Notes: generated from the sequence alone by a model not told the origin. A DNA stretch of 34,630 bases from CAG-826 sp964654155 (GCA_964654155.1 CAZZGL010000007.1:1-34630), one strand, 5' to 3'; shown: positions 24,691-34,490, numbered from the stretch's first letter. Made by a program: numbers and translations.

Positions 24691-25923
24691 GATGCTTTTG
24701 GAGCGGCATTAATTGTAGGTCCAAAAGGATGTGGGAAAACAACGACTGCAAAACAAGTTGCAAATACTATAATTGAATTTGAAGATGAAGATAACAGAGA
24801 ATCTTTATTGGAAGTTGCAAGAATTATGCCTTCTAAGCTTTTAAAAGGTAAAAAACCTATTCTCTTTGATGAATGGCAAGATGCACTAAAAATTTGGGGC
24901 GCTATTAGAAAATCCATTGATGATACAGGTGATGTTGGGATGTATATTTTAACAGGATCTTCTTCACAAGATATTGATGTGCCGCATACTGGTACTATGA
25001 GAATATCTAGATTAAAAATGCTCCCTATGAGTCTATATGAATCAAATGAATCAAATGGTGAAGTTTCATTAATTGATTTATTTAATAATTCTTCTGCTTT
25101 TAAGTCATGCGTTTCTGATTTGACAATTGATGAATTAATCTTTGCTATTTGTAGGGGTGGATGGCCTCGTTCATTGAATTTAAAAAGTGATAAAGCAAAA
25201 TTAGAAATAGCAAAGGATTTATTTGTACAAACATATTCAGTTGATATAAATAAAATTTCTAATGTGAAAAGAAATCCACAGATAGCTCAAGCAATACTAA
25301 GGTCATATAGTAGAAATATTTGCACTCTTGCTGAAACAAAAACTATTTATGGCGATGTTGCTGCTAATTATGCACTATCAGAGTCGACTTATTATTCATA
25401 TATAGAAGATTTAAATAAATTGTATATAATCGATGATATTGAACCATGGTGTCCTTCTATAAGATCAAAAACAGCGATACGTGCATCGAAAAAAAGAAAT
25501 TTTATCGATCCATCCATCGCGGTATCTGCGATGGGAATATCACCAGAATATTTTGATAAAGATTTTAAAACATTAGGATTTTTATTTGAATCATTATGCA
25601 TTAGAGATTTAAAGATATATTCACAATCGTTTGATGGGAGAGTTTCTTATTATAGGGATAGATATGGTTTAGAAGCGGATTGTGTATTACACTTAAATGA
25701 TGGCAGATATGCATTAATTGAATTTAAACTTGGAGATCTTGAAATAGATGAAGGTGCAAAACATTTATGTAAAATTGAAGAATTAATAAGCAAATATAAT
25801 GAATCTGAAAAACAATGCAAATTAAGATTACCTGATTTAAAAATGGTAATTACAGGCACTAAATATGGATATAGAAGAGAAGATGGTGTTTTAGTTATTC
25901 CTATTGGCTGCTTGAAAAATTAA
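24682..25923 (+). pseudogene. 5'-truncated AAA ATPase/DUF4143 gene
   Basis: The frame is open from 24664 but has no start codon before the P-loop; the first is a TTG at 24808 and no ribosome site is seen. The P-loop GPKGCGKTTTAKQ (24718 on), Walker B PILFDEWQD (about 24850) and LTGSSSQDIDVPH are present. DUF4143-like sequence follows to the end: GWPRSL, ETKTIYGDVAANY, FLFESLCIRDL, GLEADCVLHLNDGRYALIEF and K. About 30 N-terminal residues usual in this family are missing. Apart from that the body is intact, so the loss may be recent. If TTG 24808 were used the product would lack Walker A. Confidence 0.7.
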
Positions 25924-25988
25924 TACATTATTTGATTTATTACAAATATAGGTTAAAGTAAAAACTTTTTGAATATATATACCTTGTT

Positions 25989-26927
25989 TTAAGCTTTAAT
26001 GTATCTTGTTGCTCTTGATTGCCCAATTTTTTTAATTTGACCATCTTTTAGCATTTTGCTGAGTACTGCTTCTACAGTTGTTGAACTGACATCTGGCAGT
26101 ATACCACAAATATCAGTCTTTGAAATTGGGACTAAACTATTTAAAATCGTCGCTTCAATTTTTGACGTTTTTGTGATTTTTTTGCCATGAACTACTGCAA
26201 AGCGGTTATCAAGTTCTTTGTAGCACATATATAACATTGAAAGGAAGTTTTCTATAAAAGGAATATAATTGTTTTGATTTTCATGCCAACCTATTGAAGA
26301 TTCTTGAAGTGCTTCATAGTAGTATGCTTTATAGTTGTTGATCTGTTCTTCGAATGAAATGTATTTTCCTGCATCATAACCATTTTTATAAAGTAGTAGC
26401 ATTGACAAAAGTCGTGACATTCTACCATTTCCATCTCTGAATGGCTGAATACATAAAAAATCAAGTATGACACATGGAATTAGCAATAGTTGATTTATGT
26501 TGGAGTCATTTATTGCTTCCATATAGGCAAGTTCTAATTGCTCCATTGCTTCACTAACTTCATTTGCTGGTGTAGGCTTAAATCTAATTCTTCTATTGCC
26601 GTTCTTATCTTGTTCGATAATGTAATTGTCACTTGTTTTATAACTGCCACCATATTCGTATCCTGCAATCTGCATCATCATTTTGTGAAGATGTAAAATA
26701 TCAGTTTGTCTAAATTCTAGAGTGTTGTGATGTAGATGTATGACATTTAGTGCATCTCTATATCCGGCAATTTCCCATTCTGTATGATTTAAAGGTGCGC
26801 TATTTTGATTGACGATAGCGGCAATGTGTTCATCACTTGTAATAATACCTTCGATAGCGTTAGAGCTTTTTACTGATTGCACTTTTGCAACTACTTCAAG
26901 CTCGATAAAAAACTTTGCAAATTTTTC
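25989..26927 (-). pseudogene. Degenerate Fic gene: truncated, catalytic His replaced by Gln
   Basis: The frame is open from 26927, after a TAA, with no ATG near the start; a GTG at 26882 would give 297 residues. It aligns with the intact Fic protein at 21643-22716 from IELEVVAKVQSVKSSNAIEGI (written here in part, SSNAIEGI) onward, so about 40 N-terminal residues are lost. The catalytic loop reads QPFRDGNGRMSR; the codon at 26447-26445 is CAG where the intact protein has CAT. Without this His, AMP transfer should not occur. The inhibitory motif and C-terminal winged helix remain, so a regulator-only product is conceivable, though decay is more likely. Confidence 0.75.
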
Positions 26928-27435
26928 TTACACTCGACATTGTTTTTAATGATGCAATATTTGATGTAAGATTGATGAAATTTGAAGGTAATAATCCATT
27001 GCTTAAAAAAGAATAATTAAATTTTGTTTTAAGCAAAAATCCCATTTTTTTCATATGTTCGTTTTTAATATAAAAAGAAATAAAACTTTTATAAAAATAG
27101 TTGTTTTTTTAATAAAGGGGCTTACAATAGCAATATCTTAAACAAAGGGAAGCTTATTTATTTCAAAAAAGGATTCATATGGATTCTTTACGCTTATATT
27201 TCGCAGTTATAATATTATAAAATTGAAAAAGTCCGCATTTTATCGAACTTTTTTAGCAATTTTAAAACAAAAAAATGTTGCCTGTTTTATCTTTTTTTAA
27301 ATACATTTTAGTCATTGATAGGATATTTTTTCTCTAGATAAATTAAATAATTCTTCCACTACACAGCAAATTATTAATTGAATTAAATGAAAAAGGTGGC
27401 GTTTATAATGGTAAAAGGTAAAGGAATGATTATTA
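26928..27435. other. Intergenic remnant region
   Basis: About 500 bases without a supported gene. A short open piece ending in NDAIFDVRLMKFEGNNPLLK (stop near 27018) may be the tail of a lost gene that I cannot identify. A terminator-like hairpin lies at 27226-27254. Confidence 0.45.
27226..27254 (+). terminator. Terminator-like hairpin
   Basis: AAAAAGTCCG (27226-27235) pairs with CGAACTTTTT (27244-27253), one mismatch, ending in a T run. No intact gene lies directly upstream, so it may be left over from a lost one. Confidence 0.5.
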
Positions 27436-27667
27436 GAAAATTCAGTTGCTGAATATCTTACCTATGATGCTTCAATTGGTGAAGAAACATAAAATATTTA
27501 AGTTAGGTACGAAGATGAATATATATTGTAAACTTAAAAAATGATGAGATTTTTTTGATGTTACAGTTATTACCATTAAAGAACATATAAAGAAATATTT
27601 TAAATATTCGGAATTAAAAGAATAATCAGTTATTAGGAAATTCCGAATAACTTATAGAATAGTACAT
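27436..27667 (+). pseudogene. RhuM-family pseudogene, N-terminal part
   Basis: Translation with stops and one frameshift gives, in order, ENSVAEYLTYDASIGEE, VRYEDEYI, KMM, then in another frame FDVTVITIKEHIKKYFK, YSELKE and SVIRKFRIT. This is the N-terminal block of the RhuM (virulence RhuM/DUF-type) family, whose consensus has VRYEDENIWLTQKMMAELF, TI-EHIKKIF and SVIRKFRIT. At least four in-frame stops are present. The rest of the gene is missing. Confidence 0.72.
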
Positions 27668-27758
27668 TAAATAAAGTAAAGTTCAATTAAGTAATTAAAT
27701 TTAGTTTTAAATAAAAAAGCATAAATTTATTATTAAATATTTCTTTATTTAAAAAGTT

Positions 27759-28130
27759 TTAAATATATACGAAAGATTGCGGTGCGGTTTTAATACCATA
27801 ATCTAATAGAGACTTTGGCTCATCATAAACCTTAATTTCACCTAATTTATATGCGTATGCAATTTCTTTTCCTTCAAAATACTTATCAAAGAACTCTTTG
27901 CTAATGCCGGATTCATTTTCAGTAAGTTGCCATAATTCTTCTGGGGCATACATTAAAATTTCTATAATTTCTGCTTCTGCAACAATTCTTTTTACTGGAT
28001 TGGTTTCATAAATAATAATAGAAGAAATGTCTTGCTTTGCAGCAATTCTTCTATATTCGTATTTTTTAATACCTTTTATTATATTTTCTACATGTTCAGG
28101 ATTAATTGATATTAGTATTTTCTTTTTCAT
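27759..28130 (-). CDS. Small ASCH-domain (PUA-like) protein
   Basis: 123 residues. The start KKILISINPEHVENIIKGIK, then KYEYRR, and the end GIKTAPQSFVYI match ASCH-type PUA-like proteins, which are thought to bind RNA or modified nucleic acid. IIIYETNPVKRIVAEAEI forms the core strands. It begins 4 bases after the stop of the four-domain fusion gene, on the same strand, so the two are translated from one message. The N-terminal domain of that fusion is also ASCH-like, so these may be related copies. Confidence 0.8.
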   Translation of the reverse strand: MKKKILISINPEHVENIIKGIKKYEYRRIAAKQDISSIIIYETNPVKRIVAEAEIIEILMYAPEELWQLTENESGISKEFFDKYFEGKEIAYAYKLGEIKVYDEPKSLLDYGIKTAPQSFVYI

Positions 28131-28134
28131 TTTT

Positions 28135-29982
28135 TTATTTCTCCATTCCTAATTTATTAATGTTTTCAAATTGTTCCCTAGTTATAGGAGTGAAAGGACA
28201 TGGGCCAGATGATTCATCTAAAATCTTAAGGTCTCTTAATTCTTTTAATGTAATTTTACGGATGAAAGGTTTATAGTCTAGTAATTTTAAAATAGTAGGA
28301 TATCTACAATATATTTTACGAATATCTTCTTCGTTAAAAATGGATCTATTTTTACATATTTTTATACATTCAAAAACATTTGTTGTTTTTACAATTTCTT
28401 GAACAATTGCAATGCCGGTAATTACTGAAGAATATTTTTTATTCAAACTATCGCCTATCCTATAAATTAAAATTATGTCTCCAGGTTTTGCAGTAATATT
28501 AAATGCACCTGTTAAGTATATTTTTTCTATTGCATATCTATGAGCGAGATTATCCTCATATAAATGCATATCTTCATTATTTAGAATATTATCAGGAAAT
28601 AAATCTGTATGATATTCAGGAAGGATAGGAAGTATATAGTGATTCGTTTTTTTTCTTAAAAGAGGGTAATTAAACCTTGGTGTCTTATTTTCTTTATATT
28701 GTTTCATATCTTTTACAAGCACTAATTCACCATTAGATTTTTTATATCCGTGTTTTACGAATCCCCATTTTTTCATCAATTTTTCTAATTCAAGAACTTC
28801 TTTTCTTTTATTTTCAAAAAGTGTTACGTAAATTTCATCCACTTCCCATTTAACAGCATTTTCAAAAATAATTCTTAAGAAACGTTCTCCTAAGCGAAAA
28901 CCGGTTTGTTCAATTTTAAATGTTCCCACTTTTAATCTCTTTTTTGGAGCAAAGATAGGATTGATATCAGAATAGTCTTCATTTTCATTTTCAATTTTAA
29001 GATATAGAAATCCTTTTAATTGATTCTTATTGTCTTCAAAAACATACGCTTTTTCATTTCCTTTTTTCTTAAACCATTCATCAAATTTATTTCCTTCATA
29101 ATCTTCTCTTAAAGAATCAAAGAAAGAGCTATTTATATTAATTTGTTCAAATCGTTTTAATTTGACAGCAAGCATTTTATATTCAATATTTTTAGGGTAT
29201 TTATCCTCAAAATACTTTAATAGCTCTGTAGAAGTGATTACCTTGTCTTTTATAAATAAATCCTTTGCTTTTTTTAACATCACGTTATCATCTGTGAGCA
29301 ATAAATCAACATTGTCATTATATATTTCTAAAAGTAAGGTGTTATCTATTTTGCTATTATTATCTTGTGAATATTTACTTATGACAGAATTAAAGTAACT
29401 ATCAGCTTCAGAGTTAAACGAAGGTAATATTTCATATGATTTTAATTTTGTTAGCATTACTTTTTTTATTTGTTCATCTTTATGAATTTTAAGTTCTTCT
29501 ATAATAGTTTTATGCAAATACTTTCTTACGCTATTTTTATCAAACCACTTAAATAATTGATTTATTTCAAATGAAACATTGTTGCTGCTTTCTCTTTTGA
29601 TAAAAATATTTGTGTCAAGTAGAACGCGAACATAATTTTTTGTGTAGTCAATGTTTATTGGCTCAATATCAAAAACAATAATCCCGTAACGTTCTACTTC
29701 ATTTTTTGAATAAAACTTGTAACATTCTTTTAAAGTTTCTTCTAATGAAAAGAACATGTTTTTGAAATCTTTTTCCCAGTTTTCTAATAAAGCTTCTCTC
29801 CATGTTTCATATTTCTTAATGCCTTTTATTGTAACTCTTACAAAATTTTCTTTATTTTGATTTGAAATTAGAACGAAAGTATCGCCGATTTTCACTTGCA
29901 TTCTTTCAGGAGTTGCTAATCTGTATTCGTGTTTTTTTATTCCGTTTTTGATATCTAAGATAAACTTATCTCTTATTTTCAA
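28135..29982 (-). CDS. Four-domain fusion: ASCH, PIN, GNAT and PUA/EVE-like
   Basis: 615 residues. Residues 1-110 are ASCH-like (MKIRDKFILDIKNGIKKHEY, then YGIIVFDIEPI). Residues 115-265 are a PIN-type ribonuclease domain: VRVLLDTNIFIKRE, a middle with EELKIHKDEQ, then VDLLLTDDNVMLKKAK. Residues 270-430 look like a GNAT acetyltransferase: NQLKGFLYLKIENENEDYSD, GFRLGERFLRIIFENAV, and EKLMKKWGFVKHG. Residues 435-615 look like a second PUA/EVE-type domain (GDIILIYRIGD, ending CPFTPITREQFENI). It sits between an XRE regulator gene and a small ASCH gene, all on the minus strand. RNA recognition plus cleavage and acetylation is an inference from the domains. The start ATG follows AGGAGGGC. Confidence 0.78.
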   Translation of the reverse strand: MKIRDKFILDIKNGIKKHEYRLATPERMQVKIGDTFVLISNQNKENFVRVTIKGIKKYETWREALLENWEKDFKNMFFSLEETLKECYKFYSKNEVERYGIIVFDIEPINIDYTKNYVRVLLDTNIFIKRESSNNVSFEINQLFKWFDKNSVRKYLHKTIIEELKIHKDEQIKKVMLTKLKSYEILPSFNSEADSYFNSVISKYSQDNNSKIDNTLLLEIYNDNVDLLLTDDNVMLKKAKDLFIKDKVITSTELLKYFEDKYPKNIEYKMLAVKLKRFEQININSSFFDSLREDYEGNKFDEWFKKKGNEKAYVFEDNKNQLKGFLYLKIENENEDYSDINPIFAPKKRLKVGTFKIEQTGFRLGERFLRIIFENAVKWEVDEIYVTLFENKRKEVLELEKLMKKWGFVKHGYKKSNGELVLVKDMKQYKENKTPRFNYPLLRKKTNHYILPILPEYHTDLFPDNILNNEDMHLYEDNLAHRYAIEKIYLTGAFNITAKPGDIILIYRIGDSLNKKYSSVITGIAIVQEIVKTTNVFECIKICKNRSIFNEEDIRKIYCRYPTILKLLDYKPFIRKITLKELRDLKILDESSGPCPFTPITREQFENINKLGMEK

Positions 29983-30019
29983 ATAGTATGTTTTTATTTA
30001 AAGCCCTCCTGTTTATTTA

Positions 30020-30418
30020 TTAAGTATTAATAAATGATTTAAATAATTCTTCGACTAAATTTAACTGTTCGGTTGTCAAAACCATATCACCTATATTTTT
30101 TATTTTTTCTCCTAATTCGTAATTATTTAATATAACCTGACAGACCTCTGGGGTAGGGATTTTTCGCACTTTACAAAATAGTACATCCATTTTGTTTTTT
30201 TCTTTTATTTTCGGATTTAATTCTTTTAATATTCTTTCATAAATCTCGGCAGTTGGAATATTTATCCCTTTTTCTATGTAGGTCATATTAGAAGGAGATA
30301 AGCCGATGGAATTAGAAAACTTTCGTAAAGATATTTTCTTTTCATTCCGTAATTTTGAAATTAAATTACCTAATGCTTTTTTTTCTTTGCTTTGAAGGCT
30401 AAAGTTTTTCTTTGCCAT
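30020..30418 (-). CDS. XRE-family transcription regulator
   Basis: 132 residues; AAGGAGGC stands 5 bases before the ATG. Residues 14-70 form a Cro/CI-type helix-turn-helix (LISKLRNEKKISLRKFSNSI, then GLSPSNMTYIEKGINIPT). The C-terminal half is unclassified. It is the first gene of the minus-strand operon with the ASCH-PIN-GNAT fusion (37 bases downstream) and the ASCH gene, and lies next to a dyad at 30438-30460, which is its likely operator. Confidence 0.87.
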   Translation of the reverse strand: MAKKNFSLQSKEKKALGNLISKLRNEKKISLRKFSNSIGLSPSNMTYIEKGINIPTAEIYERILKELNPKIKEKNKMDVLFCKVRKIPTPEVCQVILNNYELGEKIKNIGDMVLTTEQLNLVEELFKSFINT

Positions 30419-30437
30419 AAGTGCCTCCTTTTTATTA

Positions 30438-30504
30438 ATTGTTCTATAACATATAACAATGTTAACATTTTATAATTGCCATTGCAATAGAATACATATA
30501 TTAT
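30438..30504. promoter_or_regulatory. Divergent control region: dyad and recombinase promoter
   Basis: ATTGTT (30438-30443) and AACAAT (30455-30460) bound an imperfect 23-bp dyad next to the XRE gene, likely its operator. On the plus strand TTGCCA (30476-30481), 17 bases and TATTAT (30499-30504) can serve the recombinase gene at 30613. One regulator could thus affect both directions. Confidence 0.5.
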
Positions 30505-30612
30505 ACTAATATAAAAAACTATTATTTTTTATTTCATATCATACAGAAATATTTTAATTTGTTTGATTCACTATTATTCTAGATATATTCATTTGGTAAG
30601 GAGGAATAATAT

Positions 30613-31533
30613 ATGAAAGAGCAAATGAAAATAAAAGAGATTACTTATTTATGGAAAGAAGAGAAGAAAAAATATGTCAAACAATCAACATATGTCACTT
30701 ATGTAGCGTTGATTGATAAACATATTGTCCCTTATTTTGGAGAAAAAGAAGAAATATTGGATGATGATATTCAAAACTTTATTTTAGTTAAGATTGATGA
30801 GAAACTAAGTCAGAAGACCATTAAAGATGTTATTATGGTATTAAAGATGATTGTTAAATTTGGTTCGAAAAATAATTATATTAGTTATCATGAGATAGAA
30901 GCAATATTTCCTACTGAACGTGAGAAAAAGAAATTAGAAATATTATCTGTTAACGACCAAAAGAAATTAATTAATTATTTAAAAGAGAATATGAATTTTA
31001 AAAATTTAGGAATATACATATGCTTATGTACAGGATTAAGAATAGGTGAAATATGTGCTTTAAAGTGGAAGGATGTTGATGTTGAAAAAAGAATTTTTGT
31101 GGTGGGTAAAACAATGCAAAGAATCTATAATTATAATAAAATTAATACAGAACTTATTGTAAGTGAACCTAAGACCGTTAATTCTTATCGAGAAATACCA
31201 TTAACAAGTGAATTATATAAAATAATTAAATCGTTTAAAAAGTACTTAAATGAAGATTGGTATGTAATATCTAATGATAGTAATCCTATAGAACCAAGAA
31301 CATATCGTAATTATTTTAAAAAGATTTTAAAGAAACTAAATATTCCAATTATTAAATTTCATGGATTAAGACATAGCTTTGCTACTAGATGTATAGAAAG
31401 TAATTGTGATTATAAAACCGTCAGTGTTATTTTAGGTCATTCTAGTATTACAACAACAATGAACCTTTATGTTCATCCAAATATTGATCAAAAAAGAAAA
31501 GTAATATCAAAAATGGAAAAGCTGTTAAAATGA
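30613..31533 (+). CDS. Tyrosine recombinase, phage-integrase family
   Basis: 306 residues; AAGGAGG about 8 bases before the ATG. The N-terminal core-binding domain (about 5-105) has YVKQSTYVTYVALIDKHIVP. The catalytic domain has Arg in CTGLRIGEICALKW (about 144), SEPKTVNSYREIPL, HGLRHSFATR (about 250-259), LGHSS (His about 276) and Tyr in MNLYVHP (about 286). All catalytic residues are present. It lies between the XRE-controlled operon and an exported endonuclease gene. It may move a nearby element or invert DNA; no attachment or inverted repeat pair was recognised beside it. Confidence 0.9.
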   Translation: MKEQMKIKEITYLWKEEKKKYVKQSTYVTYVALIDKHIVPYFGEKEEILDDDIQNFILVKIDEKLSQKTIKDVIMVLKMIVKFGSKNNYISYHEIEAIFPTEREKKKLEILSVNDQKKLINYLKENMNFKNLGIYICLCTGLRIGEICALKWKDVDVEKRIFVVGKTMQRIYNYNKINTELIVSEPKTVNSYREIPLTSELYKIIKSFKKYLNEDWYVISNDSNPIEPRTYRNYFKKILKKLNIPIIKFHGLRHSFATRCIESNCDYKTVSVILGHSSITTTMNLYVHPNIDQKRKVISKMEKLLK

Positions 31534-31601
31534 CCTTTTATTTCAAAAAAATAATCATAATAAAACTCTATAAAAAGTGCTAAAGATATATTTTTAAGAG
31601 T

Positions 31602-31625
31602 AAATAATTAAATATTTAATTATTT
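31602..31625. repeat. Perfect 24-bp AT palindrome
   Basis: The sequence is its own reverse complement, centred on AAATATTT at 31610-31617. It lies between the recombinase and the endonuclease gene, 70 bases before the latter, and could be an operator or a weak terminator. Pure A/T composition lowers its weight. Confidence 0.5.
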
Positions 31626-31694
31626 CTAACATTTATTTTCAAAAATATGGTTTAATTATTAGTGGAATTATTAAATCAAGTGAGGGATATTTGT

Positions 31695-34490
31695 ATGAAA
31701 AAATGGAAAACGATACCACTTCTATTAATGATGTTATTAGGAACATATTTTAATAACACTGTTATAGCAAAAGCGGGGAATAATGATAAAACTGATAGTG
31801 ACATATTACTAACAACATATGTAAATGAAATTAATGATGTATATGGCTTTTATACCACAAGTGAATATGATGTCACTGGATTAAAAGGTGATGCATTATT
31901 AGAAAAGCTTGCTGAATTAATGGAAGTAAAACATCGTTACTATAATACATATGCTGAATTAAGAAGTGGATTAGCTTATTCTGATGAAGATCCAAATGAT
32001 TCTTCGAATATTATTTTGTTTTATGCAGGTGAATCATTTTCAAATGCGTGGGGACAAGGAAGTAATTATAACCGTGAACATGTTTGGCCAAAGAATTTAT
32101 CTGATGGCTTATATACTAAAGTAGACTATTCTGATAGAGGCGCAGGTGCGGATATCCATCATTTAAGACCGGCAAATCCAACGGTTAATAGTACAAGAAG
32201 TAATTATGCTTATGCTGATTTAAATAAGTCAGGGACTGAAATTAAATATAATGATAAAGGTACTGGTAATTACTATGCGAATAGTAAATTTGAACCTCGT
32301 GATGAGATTAAAGGTGATGTAGCTCGTATCTTAATGTATATGTATACTCATTATTCTTCTGATGTTGCCGCGAATGCGGATAGATTAGATGAAACTGATT
32401 CAAATACAACCTCTAAAACTGGCAGTTTAGATATTACAAAAGTTGTATATACTGTAAAAGGAACTGAAAGTGCGGCATTTGATTTATTACTTGAATGGAA
32501 TGAATTAGATCCTGTTGATGAATTTGAAATGAATAGAAATAATTATTGTACGGCAGTTACAGGGACAAGAAATCCATTTATTGATCATCCTGAATTTGCT
32601 AATATGATTTGGGATGATTCATACGAAGGTGATGGTGCTTTATCTAATGTAGGAGAAGGTGGGGAAGTTAAATCAATTTCTATTACTCCTAGTAGTGTTA
32701 ATGTATCTATTGATAGTTTTAAATTGCTAAAAGTTACATTTAATCCATTAAATGCAAATAATACAAAAATAACTTGGTCAACAAGTGATGCTTCAATTGC
32801 TAAGGTTGATAACGGAAAAGTTACTGGTGTTAGTGAAGGAAAAGCGACAATTACGGCAACAACTTCTAATGGTAAGACTGCTTCATGCTTAGTAACTGTT
32901 GGTTCTACAAGTGGAGGAAATGATGAGGATGAAACTCTTCCCGCTAATACAGTAAAATACACTATTGATTCGAAAACAAGTGTTTCTACAAGTGGAACAG
33001 CACCTGAAGGAACATCGGCAAGCTATAGCCAAACTTCTAATAATAAATATCAGATTACTAAAGGTAATTTTGCCACATTAACTTTATCAGGTTATAAAGA
33101 TTATCAAATAACAGGTATAACTTTGAGTATGAAATCTAATAAAAATAACGGTTCTGGTCAAGTTGAAGTTACTGCAGGTGAAACAAAATTATGTTCAACT
33201 TCAGATCAATCATTTAAAGATTGGACAGGAAGCTATAGCGATACATTTGTCGATGTTACTTTAGATAATATTGTTGAATATACTGTTAAGGAAAATGAAG
33301 ACATTGTAATAACGATTTCTGCAACTGTAAATTCGTTGTATATTGAGTCATATACTTTGACATATAAAGATATGAGTAATATTCCAGTTGAGAGTGTTAC
33401 ATTAAGTGAACATTCTTTAGATTTATATGTTGGTGATACAAAGACGTTAACCGCTACTGTATTGCCAGAAAATGCAACTGATAAAATTGTTACATGGTCA
33501 AGTAGTGATGATAATATAGTTACAGTCAATAATGGGGTTGTTAAGGGTGTTAAACAAGGTTCTGCAACAATAAAAGCAGTTTCTGGAGATAAAGAAGATA
33601 GTTGTGCGATAACCGTTAAGATAAAAAATGAAAGTAATGTAAATAGTAATAAAACTTATTATCAATTAGTAAAGGATGTTTCTGAATTAAAAATAAATGA
33701 AACTTATGTTATCGCGGCTTATGAAGAAGATGTTGCTTTAAGTCAAACGCAAAATAACAATAATAGGGGACAAGTAAGTGTTAATAAACAAACTGATGTT
33801 AACTCATACTTATATACGGATGATATTATTCAAGAATTAACTTTAGAAAAAGGTAATGTTGATAATACATATGCATTTAATACAGGCTCTGGTTATTTAT
33901 ATGCGGCATCATCTAGTAATAATTATTTAAAAACAGAAACAAAATTATCTAATAATAGTTCATGGAGTATAAACATAACAACAGCAGGTGTAGCAACTAT
34001 AACCGCTAATGGAGAAAAAAATACGCACAATATACTTAGATATAATAAATCAAGTTCATTATTCTCTTGCTATATTTCTGGACAACAAGATGTTGCTATA
34101 TATAAAGTGAGTGACGCAAATAAACTTATTGATTCTTGGTTAGAAATGCGTAATGATTCTGATAATAGCTTCTGTGAATATTTATATGCAGCAAATAATA
34201 AGCTTACTGCTTTACTTAGTGAATATGATAGACTTGATAACTTTGGTAAAAGTATTGTTGATAATGCAGATGATGTTACTAATAATTATGGAACATGTAA
34301 AATAGGCCATTCAATTGAATATGCTAAATATCGATTGGCGATTTTAGAAAACAATAAATCAAGTGTTGATAACATATTAACTAGTATTTCATTAAATGAA
34401 ATTATTCTTATAATAATAATAATTTTAGTAAGTTTGATTATTTCTTATGTATGTTATATTGGTAAAAGAACTACGAGATTTGATAAATAA
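31695..34490 (+). CDS. Exported endonuclease I with Big-2 domains and membrane anchor
   Basis: 931 residues from the ATG at 31695, after GAGGG 7-8 bases upstream; a GTG at 31662 adds an unlikely N-terminus. Residues 1-28 are a signal peptide (KKWKTIPLLLMMLLGTYF). The endonuclease I (EndA/NucM) domain covers about 30-295, with NREHVWPKNLSDG, DIHHLRPANP and NSTRSNYAYAD, the His-metal finger that cleaves DNA or RNA without sequence preference. Two Big-2 domains follow (about 318-400, VKSISITPSSVNVSI; about 557-650, VESVTLSEHSLDLYVG), with a beta-rich domain between and another after. A helix (about 895-918, EIILIIIIILVSLIISYVCY) and KRTTRF anchor it to the membrane. It probably degrades outside nucleic acid. 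Confidence 0.88.
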   Translation: MKKWKTIPLLLMMLLGTYFNNTVIAKAGNNDKTDSDILLTTYVNEINDVYGFYTTSEYDVTGLKGDALLEKLAELMEVKHRYYNTYAELRSGLAYSDEDPNDSSNIILFYAGESFSNAWGQGSNYNREHVWPKNLSDGLYTKVDYSDRGAGADIHHLRPANPTVNSTRSNYAYADLNKSGTEIKYNDKGTGNYYANSKFEPRDEIKGDVARILMYMYTHYSSDVAANADRLDETDSNTTSKTGSLDITKVVYTVKGTESAAFDLLLEWNELDPVDEFEMNRNNYCTAVTGTRNPFIDHPEFANMIWDDSYEGDGALSNVGEGGEVKSISITPSSVNVSIDSFKLLKVTFNPLNANNTKITWSTSDASIAKVDNGKVTGVSEGKATITATTSNGKTASCLVTVGSTSGGNDEDETLPANTVKYTIDSKTSVSTSGTAPEGTSASYSQTSNNKYQITKGNFATLTLSGYKDYQITGITLSMKSNKNNGSGQVEVTAGETKLCSTSDQSFKDWTGSYSDTFVDVTLDNIVEYTVKENEDIVITISATVNSLYIESYTLTYKDMSNIPVESVTLSEHSLDLYVGDTKTLTATVLPENATDKIVTWSSSDDNIVTVNNGVVKGVKQGSATIKAVSGDKEDSCAITVKIKNESNVNSNKTYYQLVKDVSELKINETYVIAAYEEDVALSQTQNNNNRGQVSVNKQTDVNSYLYTDDIIQELTLEKGNVDNTYAFNTGSGYLYAASSSNNYLKTETKLSNNSSWSINITTAGVATITANGEKNTHNILRYNKSSSLFSCYISGQQDVAIYKVSDANKLIDSWLEMRNDSDNSFCEYLYAANNKLTALLSEYDRLDNFGKSIVDNADDVTNNYGTCKIGHSIEYAKYRLAILENNKSSVDNILTSISLNEIILIIIIILVSLIISYVCYIGKRTTRFDK

